Assembly: GCA_900553285.1 (NCBI GenBank) | Contig: USCX01000009.1 | Location: 1-26,113 of the forward strand | From: an uncultured Prevotella sp. | GTDB taxonomy: Bacteria; Bacteroidota; Bacteroidia; Bacteroidales; Bacteroidaceae | DNA: 26,113 nt | Reading direction: 5' to 3' | Translations under genes and position numbers: made by a program | The notes under the pieces: generated by a model | What the model was told of the DNA's origin: nothing | Databases searched by the model: none | The model's input: the letters and a program-made list of their open reading frames with translations, nothing else | In this document: positions 15,662-21,321 of the stretch, piece after piece | Position numbering within the stretch: the first letter of the stretch is position 1 | Layout of the letters: every line of letters begins with the position of its first letter

Positions 15662-16456
15662 TTGAAAAGAGCGATGCGCGGAGCCGGAAAGACTCCTGCG
15701 CAAACCGGTGAACAAGGGTTATTCCGGTTGGTCTATCAAGCCCATGAAGTTTATAAAGCTGAAGTCCTAACTCACAGAAAATGTTACAGGCGCTTCATGC
15801 TTGACTTTATTCATTCGACGCAATACCACGATGCTACTGACGCTTGGAGCAAGAATGAACATCAGAAGAATTATTGCATTGTTTCAGAGCTATTGGAAAA
15901 CCATGAAAAGCTGGTATGCCAATACTTCAGTCAGTCCACCTTGGACGAAACCCAAATTAAAAAATTGCTCGATACATTCAATACATCCGAACATCTCCAA
16001 ACAAAATCCCGGATACAAAGTTTCCAAAACAGCCGTCAATCAGAACAGCCCCCTTTGCCAGATTCCTATGAGCCATTGATTGACAAAGACACAATCGGCC
16101 TCATTGTACAGCTTGTCAATGAGGTCGGCCTGTTTATAGAACAACTGGATGTGAACGATGTCATCACCCGATATGAGAAAGCCATGTTAAATCCGGTCAC
16201 ATCGAAAAACAACACACGGTTGGTGTTGCTACTTGACAAACTCGCCATGCACGACATCATACCGTATGACTGGCAATCGGTCATTGCCAAAAAGCAGCTT
16301 GTCAGAAGTTCTTCCGGTAAGAAATTTCTCAATCAGCATGACCTATCCTCTACCCTTAACAGGATAAAGGACATACAACCGAGTATCTCTGAAAAGAAAT
16401 TCTTCGCGACAATAGACCGGTACATAAAGCTAATCAAAGACAAAGAAATAGACTAA
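15662..16456 (+). CDS. Unknown ICE protein, start uncertain
   Basis: A 264-codon frame if read from a TTG at 15662; the first ATG in frame is 15674. I cannot assign a family. The protein is soluble and mainly helical, rich in charged and polar residues, with HRKCYRRFMLDF near 38-49, a polar Ser/Gln linker around 115-135, and a C-terminal part (VRSSSGKKFLNQHDLSSTLNRI) that may be helix-turn-helix-like. A better initiation context, an ATG at 15628, lies in a different frame and reads only 27 residues before a stop at 15709-15711, so a frameshift near 15675-15705 is possible. It is 53 nt after the preceding unknown gene and precedes a hairpin-rich gap. Confidence 0.65.
   Translation: MKRAMRGAGKTPAQTGEQGLFRLVYQAHEVYKAEVLTHRKCYRRFMLDFIHSTQYHDATDAWSKNEHQKNYCIVSELLENHEKLVCQYFSQSTLDETQIKKLLDTFNTSEHLQTKSRIQSFQNSRQSEQPPLPDSYEPLIDKDTIGLIVQLVNEVGLFIEQLDVNDVITRYEKAMLNPVTSKNNTRLVLLLDKLAMHDIIPYDWQSVIAKKQLVRSSSGKKFLNQHDLSSTLNRIKDIQPSISEKKFFATIDRYIKLIKDKEID
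15675..15702 (+). repeat. GC-rich hairpin at the start of the unknown gene
   Basis: TGCGCGGAG (15675-15683) pairs with CTCC-T-GCGCA (15693-15702), leaving one bulged T and a 9-nt loop. It stands out in an AT-rich neighbourhood and covers the uncertain translation start of the gene. Confidence 0.5.
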
Positions 16457-16470
16457 AAGAAAGCAAATTT

Positions 16471-16517
16471 GTTGAGAGTCGTGTTGATAGAAACGTTGAC
16501 ACTCAACACTATCAACA
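16471..16517 (+). repeat. Nested and mutually exclusive hairpins upstream of the helix-turn-helix genes
   Basis: TGTTGATAG (16482-16490) pairs with CTATCAACA (16509-16517), enclosing GTTGA-cac-TCAAC (16495-16507). Alternatively GTTGAGAGT (16471-16479) can pair with ACACTCAAC (16499-16507) with one mismatch, which would break the inner hairpin. The arrangement could be operator-like or attenuator-like. Confidence 0.5.
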
Positions 16518-16542
16518 TGCTCGTCAGGAAGCTGTCCATAAC

Positions 16543-16577
16543 TTTGCCCTCCGTAATCAATAACTGCGGAGGGCAAA
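16543..16577 (+). terminator. Strong hairpin before the helix-turn-helix genes
   Basis: TTTGCCCTCCG (16543-16553) pairs perfectly over 11 bp with CGGAGGGCAAA (16567-16577), with a 13-nt loop. No T run follows directly, so it may be a weak terminator or a structural/regulatory element. A TAnnTTTG match (TAACTTTG, 16539-16546) overlaps its left arm. Confidence 0.5.
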
Positions 16578-16609
16578 CCTTCTATTGTCAAATTTAATTT
16601 TAGCAATAA

Positions 16610-17014
16610 ATGAAACAACGAAGAACAAACAGTGGAAGCAGTCCAGTTTTCCGATATATCAGACAGATGGAAAACATGGTTTCCAAAATGACATCCGAGA
16701 AACCCATCGAACGTATCCAATCCTTGGAGCAGCGAATCGGCGAAGTCGATAAAATTCCCAATATAGAGAATTTTGTCCGTCAGATAAAGGAGCGCATGTG
16801 GATTACCAAAGAAGTGCTGACCATTTCCGAGGCATCCGCCTATCTGGGGCTGTCAGAGAGCTACATCTACAAGCTGACCGCCTCCAAACAAATCCCCCAT
16901 TACAAGCCCAACGGCAAACTCGTCTATTTCAACAGGAAAGAGTTGTGCGACTGGGCTTTGAGAAATCAAGTGAAACCCCATCTGGAAATGGCAATTAAAA
17001 ACAACGTATTATGA
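16610..17014 (+). CDS. Excisionase/MerR-like helix-turn-helix protein 1
   Basis: A 134-residue DNA-binding protein. The N-terminal 60 residues are a polar, probably coiled-coil region (IERIQSLEQRIGEVDKI). A winged helix-turn-helix of the HTH_17/excisionase type covers about 70-117: LTISEASAYLGLSESYIYKL is the helix-turn-helix, HYKPNGKLVYFNRKEL is the wing, and DWAL closes the fold. Such proteins in Bacteroidales ICEs act as recombination directionality factors or as transcription regulators of excision and mobilisation genes. Its stop overlaps the start of the next, paralogous gene as ATGA, so the two are translated together. Start codons at internal Met 20 or 23 are possible. Confidence 0.88.
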   Translation: MKQRRTNSGSSPVFRYIRQMENMVSKMTSEKPIERIQSLEQRIGEVDKIPNIENFVRQIKERMWITKEVLTISEASAYLGLSESYIYKLTASKQIPHYKPNGKLVYFNRKELCDWALRNQVKPHLEMAIKNNVL

Positions 17015-17469
17015 AAAAGAATGACATGGACATCATACTATCCCGCATTGAAAGGCTAAGTGTCTTCATTGAGGGAAATACATTGGAGGGCTTTCAGAGG
17101 GAAATATTAAGAGTAGAGAACTACCTGCAACGTTTCGCCAAGCTGGACGAACTGCTGGCTCATCTGAAAAACGTGGAAAAGATAGCATATGCGGCAAAGG
17201 ATTTTCTGAACATAGACGAAGTTGCAGCGTATCTGCAAGTATCCAAGAGCTTTGTCTATAAGCTGACATCCACCAAGGAACTTACCGTTTACAAGCCCAA
17301 CGGCAAGAACATATTCGTACTCCGGGACGACCTGAACGACTGGATAAGACGTAATCCATGTTTCTCCTACGAAGAAATCGACAAACAGGCCAATGTTATG
17401 TCGTATCGCCTTGAAAACAACAACAAACGTAAACGCAGAACAAGAAGAGATGGAAACGGAAAGATCTAA
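17011..17469 (+). CDS. Excisionase/MerR-like helix-turn-helix protein 2
   Basis: A 152-residue paralogue of the preceding protein with the same plan: a helical N-terminus (1-60) and an HTH_17 domain at about 65-113 (LNIDEVAAYLQVSKSFVYKL, wing VYKPNGKNIFVLRDDL, then DWI). It differs by a very basic C-terminal tail, KRKRRTRRD, at about 138-146, which could contact DNA without sequence preference. The pair may act as a heterodimer or as two directionality factors; that is inference. It starts by ATGA overlap with protein 1 and its end overlaps the ATPase gene by 20 nt, so a single transcript carries all three. Confidence 0.88.
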   Translation: MKKNDMDIILSRIERLSVFIEGNTLEGFQREILRVENYLQRFAKLDELLAHLKNVEKIAYAAKDFLNIDEVAAYLQVSKSFVYKLTSTKELTVYKPNGKNIFVLRDDLNDWIRRNPCFSYEEIDKQANVMSYRLENNNKRKRRTRRDGNGKI

Positions 17470-18526
17470 TTTTATGTTTCCGGATACGCACAGAATAGAC
17501 GAGGCGAAATACAAGTCGCTGCTGAAATATATCCGGCTCAATGTCACAGAACAATACGATTTCCCTCAAGAGATTGTCCAGATTGACGGTGTGACCATAG
17601 CCACATTAGGCAATTTCAGTGCATCCACGGGGAAACCTAAAAGCAAAAAGACCTTCAATGTAAGCGCCATAGTCGCATCGGCGCTTTCCGGAAGAGAGGT
17701 ATTGAAATACAAAGCTGACTTGCCTCCGTGCAAGAACCGTATCCTTTATATTGATACGGAACAGAGCAAATGCCACTGTCATAAGGTACTTCAAAGAATA
17801 CTGAAACTGGCAGGTATGCCCATAGACCAGGAGAATGACCGCATTGAGTTTTTTGTTCTCCGCGAATACACTCCCGACCAACGCAGGGACATCATCAAAT
17901 GGGCCCTCCATGAAGAAAAAAATATCGGGCTGGTTATCATAGATGGAATACGCGACTTAATCCATGACATCAACAGTCCAAGCGAGTCACTTGATATTAT
18001 TAATGAGCTGATGAGATGGTCAAGCTATTACGAGCTTCACATCCATACGGTACTCCACCTGAATAAAGGAGATGACAATACCAGGGGGCATATCGGTACC
18101 GAATTGAATAATAAAGCTGAAACCATCTTGCAAATCTCCAAAAATATAGAAAACGGAAGAATCAGCGAAGTAAGAGCTATGCATATCAGGGATAAAGAGT
18201 TTGTACCATTTGCCTTTGAAATCGGAGAAGACTCGCTTCCCCATTTGGTAAAAGACTATCAATTTAAGATGAACAAGAAAGACAGGCTGTCTTCATACCT
18301 TGACATGACAGAACAGCTACACCGTTCTGCTTTGGAAGTCGCCTTTTCCGACAACACCTCATTTGGCTATCAGGCATTGCTTGACGCACTAAAAAAGGGA
18401 TATGACAGCATCGGTTACACCAGAGGAAGAAATACCCTGGTCAATCTGTGTAAGTTCCTGATTCAACATAACGCGATACAAAAGAATGGCCGGGAATACC
18501 GTTACAACGAGAATTTCAGCATCTGA
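17450..18526 (+). CDS. RepA/AAA_25-like ATPase of the ICE
   Basis: A 358-residue RecA-fold ATPase of the family found next to primase and mobilisation genes in Bacteroidales mobile elements. A modified Walker A lies at about 54-68 (GNFSASTGKPKSKKTF), followed by the family motif ILYIDTEQSK near 98-107 and Walker B GLVIIDGIRDLI at about 160-171. HTVLHLNKGDDNTRGHIGTE resembles the RecA/RepA L1-L2 region. The C-terminus looks like a winged helix. It may act as a replicative helicase or loader once the excised circle forms; this is inference from family and position. ATG 17450, preceded by AGAAGAG, is preferred over the upstream in-frame ATG at 17393. It overlaps the previous gene by 20 nt. Confidence 0.85.
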   Translation: METERSNFMFPDTHRIDEAKYKSLLKYIRLNVTEQYDFPQEIVQIDGVTIATLGNFSASTGKPKSKKTFNVSAIVASALSGREVLKYKADLPPCKNRILYIDTEQSKCHCHKVLQRILKLAGMPIDQENDRIEFFVLREYTPDQRRDIIKWALHEEKNIGLVIIDGIRDLIHDINSPSESLDIINELMRWSSYYELHIHTVLHLNKGDDNTRGHIGTELNNKAETILQISKNIENGRISEVRAMHIRDKEFVPFAFEIGEDSLPHLVKDYQFKMNKKDRLSSYLDMTEQLHRSALEVAFSDNTSFGYQALLDALKKGYDSIGYTRGRNTLVNLCKFLIQHNAIQKNGREYRYNENFSI

Positions 18527-18585
18527 GCCGTATCGGTTTAGTTTACGGGTATATATAAAGAAACCATACTAAACACAGGATGCAC

Positions 18586-19473
18586 ATGAACATATCGGAA
18601 GCGAAACAAATACGGATTGTGGACTACCTGCGACTTCTCGGCCATGAGCCGAAGAATGCGCGCGGGGGACAATACTGGTATCTTTCCCCTTTCAGGGAAG
18701 AAAAGACGCCGTCGTTCAAGGTGAACGACCGGCTCAATGAATGGTATGACTTCGGGGCGGCCACCGGTGGCGACCTCGTGGAACTGGGCAAGCACCTGTA
18801 CGGAACGGACAGTGTAAGCGAGGTGCTGGCCTGCATCGAACGGCACGCCGGAACCAATGAACTGCCGAGGGTTCGGCTTCCGGCGGTGATGCTCCGGCCG
18901 GTGGAAGCGGAAATGAAGGATATAAGGGTGGTGCCGCTACGACACCATGCGCTGCTGTCGTACCTCCATTCCCGGATGATCGATGCCGACATCGGAAAGA
19001 TATTCTGCAAGGAAGTGCATTATGAGTTGCGCAAGCGGCACTATTTCGGACTGGCATTCTGTAATCTGTCAGGAGGCTATGAAGTGCGCAACCCTTACTA
19101 CAAGGGCTGCCTGAAGAATAAGGATGTTTCGCAGATAAGCCATACGCACGGCGAGACGCAGGGCCACGTGTGCGTCTTCGAAGGATTCATGGACTTTCTC
19201 TCCTATATGACCCTGCGGCAGGCCGGAGACAGGGAGATATGCCTTGAAGTTCCTTGCGACCATCTCGTGATGAACTCCATAAACAACCTTAAAAAGGCAT
19301 TGGGACACTTGCAGGAATATCCGTTCATCCATTGCTACCTCGACAATGACCTTGCCGGACAGAAGACTGTGGAAACCATCGCCATGCTGTTCACCGGGAA
19401 AGTCAACAACGAAGCCTACCGGTACGACGGCTACAAAGACCTGAACGACTATTTAAGAGGCAAAAGACGCTGA
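18586..19473 (+). CDS. Toprim/DnaG-like primase of the ICE
   Basis: A 295-residue protein of the CHC2-plus-Toprim type usual on Bacteroidales mobilisable elements. Residues about 1-85 match the DnaG zinc-domain fold (IVDYLRLLGH, WYLSPFREEKTPSFKVND, WYDFGAATGGDLVEL) but have none of the zinc-binding cysteines. The Toprim domain follows, with the acidic residue E199 in CVFEGF and the DxD pair D253/D255 in YLDNDLAGQ. It probably primes DNA synthesis on the transferred or circular strand. AGGA at 18577-18580 has good spacing to ATG 18586; the ATG at 18580 would add two residues. Its G+C content is clearly higher than that of the preceding genes, and a terminator follows it. Confidence 0.88.
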   Translation: MNISEAKQIRIVDYLRLLGHEPKNARGGQYWYLSPFREEKTPSFKVNDRLNEWYDFGAATGGDLVELGKHLYGTDSVSEVLACIERHAGTNELPRVRLPAVMLRPVEAEMKDIRVVPLRHHALLSYLHSRMIDADIGKIFCKEVHYELRKRHYFGLAFCNLSGGYEVRNPYYKGCLKNKDVSQISHTHGETQGHVCVFEGFMDFLSYMTLRQAGDREICLEVPCDHLVMNSINNLKKALGHLQEYPFIHCYLDNDLAGQKTVETIAMLFTGKVNNEAYRYDGYKDLNDYLRGKRR

Positions 19474-19497
19474 CCCGGCCAGCGTGTCGGAATTTAT

Positions 19498-19528
19498 GAA
19501 GCTCTCCTGACGGAGGGCTTCTTTTTTT
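19498..19528 (+). terminator. Rho-independent terminator after the primase gene
   Basis: GAAGCTCTCC (19498-19507) pairs with GGAGGGCTTC (19512-19521) apart from one G-T wobble, with a TGAC loop and seven T following. It separates the regulation/replication block from the transfer operon. Confidence 0.9.
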
Positions 19529-19570
19529 GTCTGCCAATGCGCATTTTCAAGTATGAAACAGATGTCAGAA

Positions 19571-19596
19571 TATGATTTTAGAGTATGATTTTTAGA
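19571..19596 (+). repeat. Direct repeats upstream of the transfer operon
   Basis: TATGATTTTAGA (19571-19582) and TATGATTTTTAGA (19584-19596) repeat with a 13-bp period in an AT-rich leader that lies between the terminator and the first transfer gene. This could be an activator site; no full -33/-7 promoter was found nearby. Confidence 0.4.
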
Positions 19597-19715
19597 AATA
19601 CCATAAATCTTATTAAGGAAACAGCAATTTGTATTTCAATTATTTCTTAATATGGAACAGATGGATTTTCTTTGCAAATCAAATTTTGAATACAAAATAA
19701 AATTCATATTAGGAT

Positions 19716-20156
19716 ATGAAATCATACTTTATATTCGCAATCATTCTGACGGCAATCTACGTCGTTTACTATGCGGCCAACATCGCCAGGGACCTGTACC
19801 GAAAGAGAAGCCAGGGCAGGACGGACGAGGAAGTCTTTGAACTCGACCCCGATAACGGGCAGGACAGCGTGGCGGTGACGGAAAGCGAGACCGGATTCAA
19901 CGTCGGGACGGAGAAGTACGAGACCGCATTTGATAATTCCGGCACTTCCATACAGGACGGCGCGGCAGACACAGACAAGGAATCGGCCGAAGAGCGGTTT
20001 GCCCGTATGAAGGCCGAAGCCGAGGCGAAAATGGAGGACAGTACCCCTTACCTGTCAGAGGCATTCACAGCGGACGATATGTACAAGGCGATGGTTTCCG
20101 GCGGCCGTCTGGAGAACCGTCCCGCAATGGCGTGGAAACCGATGGACAAAATTTAG
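19716..20156 (+). CDS. Membrane-anchored acidic protein, first gene of the transfer operon
   Basis: A 146-residue protein with one N-terminal membrane segment (about 3-24, YFIFAIILTAIYVVYYAANIA), then a short basic patch (RDLYRKRSQGR) and a long acidic, disordered-looking tail rich in D, E, S and T. A C-terminal stretch (ADDMYKAMVSGGRLENRPAMAWKPMD) looks conserved-like. I cannot name its family. Position directly before two TraE-like genes suggests an accessory part of the mating channel. The stop codon lies two bases before the next ATG. ATG 19716 begins the membrane segment directly; the region before it is AT-rich and has a different composition from the gene. Confidence 0.75.
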   Translation: MKSYFIFAIILTAIYVVYYAANIARDLYRKRSQGRTDEEVFELDPDNGQDSVAVTESETGFNVGTEKYETAFDNSGTSIQDGAADTDKESAEERFARMKAEAEAKMEDSTPYLSEAFTADDMYKAMVSGGRLENRPAMAWKPMDKI

Positions 20157-20158
20157 CG

Positions 20159-20485
20159 ATGAAAACGAAGAAGACAGTATGCGCCTTGCTGATGCTCACG
20201 GTTCCCTGCTTCGCCTTCGCCAAGAGCGGAGCCGTAAACTATTCATGGGGAGCGGATGCGCTTGCCACCATGCACGACTTCGTGGTGACGATGATGCTGT
20301 ACGTCCTTTACATCTGTTATGCGGTCGCCTCCGTGCTGGCCGTCATATCCGCGCTCCAGATCTATATCAAATGGAACACGGGAGAGGACGGCATCGTGAA
20401 ATCCATCCTGATGCTGTTCGGGGCGTGCATGTTCATCATAGGCGCCTCCATCGTATTCCCGGCCTTTTTCGGCTACCGCATATAG
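20159..20485 (+). CDS. TraE-like conjugative transposon protein 1 (DUF4134)
   Basis: A 108-residue small membrane protein. The signal peptide MKTKKTVCALLMLTVPCFAFA is followed by two membrane segments (about 40-62 and 80-102). The family pattern is seen in the loop IYIKWNTGEDGIVKSILMLFGACMFIIGAS, given here only in part: the KWNTGED and GACMFI blocks are typical of DUF4134. TraE of CTnDOT is thought to be a VirB2-like or VirB3-like part of the mating apparatus in the inner membrane. ATG 20159 follows the previous stop by two bases; a longer frame from 20132 would overlap that gene without a signal peptide at its start. Confidence 0.87.
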   Translation: MKTKKTVCALLMLTVPCFAFAKSGAVNYSWGADALATMHDFVVTMMLYVLYICYAVASVLAVISALQIYIKWNTGEDGIVKSILMLFGACMFIIGASIVFPAFFGYRI

Positions 20486-20533
20486 AAAAGAGATTCAGAA
20501 TATCAATGATAGTAATCACTAAAAGTAACGAGA

Positions 20534-20902
20534 ATGAAGAAGTTAAAGAATGCAATGAAAAGAATCGTAGGCGCAGTATTGTACAAGGTTGCGATGCTCG
20601 CCATTCTGTTGGTGTCGGGGCCTGCCGCACTGATGGCGCAGAACACCGCAGGCGACTACACGGCCGGAACCAACGCCCTGACCACCGTGGCGGAGGAAAT
20701 CGCCAAGTATGTACCCATCATGGTGAAGCTGTGCTATGCCATCGCCGGAGTCGTGGCCATCGTGGGCGCAATCAGCGTCTATATCGCGATGAACAACGAA
20801 GAGCAGGATGTCAAGAAGAAAATCATGATGGTCGTGGGCGCCTGCATCTTCCTGATTGCGGCGGCACAGGCACTTCCGCTGTTTTTCGGTATCGGCGGCT
20901 AA
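20534..20902 (+). CDS. traE: TraE-like conjugative transposon protein 2 (DUF4134)
   Basis: A 122-residue paralogue of the preceding protein. It has an exported N-terminus ending in ALMAQ near residue 36, a polar stretch, then two membrane segments at about 60-82 and 95-118. The shared core is seen in CYAIAGVVAIVGAISVYI, NNEEQDVKKKI and VVGACIFLIAAA. Two neighbouring DUF4134 proteins of different sequence suggest that two related subunits build the channel or pilin-like part. It lies 48 nt after the first copy and 12 nt before traF, in the same operon. Confidence 0.87.
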   Translation: MKKLKNAMKRIVGAVLYKVAMLAILLVSGPAALMAQNTAGDYTAGTNALTTVAEEIAKYVPIMVKLCYAIAGVVAIVGAISVYIAMNNEEQDVKKKIMMVVGACIFLIAAAQALPLFFGIGG

Positions 20903-20914
20903 AAAGGAGACGCG

Positions 20915-21211
20915 ATGAAAGGCAGGGACGAACGCTATCCGGACTACCCGTTGTTCAAGGGGCTTCAGCGGCCTCTTGAGTTCATGGGCATACAAGGACG
21001 GTATATCTACTGGGCGGCGGGTTCGGCAGGCGGAGCCATTGTCGGTTTCGTCATTGCCTACTGCCTTGCCGGTTTCGTGGCCGGACTGGTGGTATTGGCC
21101 GTCATCCTGTCTGCGGGCATCTCGCTCATCATCCTCAAGCAAAGGAAAGGTCTTCACACCAAGAAGAACCGGAAAGGAGTGTATGTCTATGCCCGCTTGA
21201 AGAAGATATGA
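20915..21211 (+). CDS. traF: TraF-like conjugative transposon protein (DUF4133)
   Basis: A 98-residue inner-membrane protein with the family opening PLFKGLQRPLEFMGIQGRYI at about 13-32, two membrane segments (about 33-54 and 57-77) and a basic C-terminal tail with KNRKGVYVYAR. DUF4133 corresponds to TraF of CTnDOT and has VirB3-like size and topology; in conjugation systems such a protein anchors the VirB4-type ATPase. The ATPase gene, traG, follows downstream, which fits that role. Confidence 0.88.
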   Translation: MKGRDERYPDYPLFKGLQRPLEFMGIQGRYIYWAAGSAGGAIVGFVIAYCLAGFVAGLVVLAVILSAGISLIILKQRKGLHTKKNRKGVYVYARLKKI

Positions 21212-21321
21212 AAAAAGAAAAAGCCATGACGGAGAGCGCGTGGCCTATTGAATGTTGAACCCGGGCAGGCCCGCTTTGGAACAGGCGAGTCTGCCCTTAC
21301 TTAAGCAGAAAGCAACCGACA

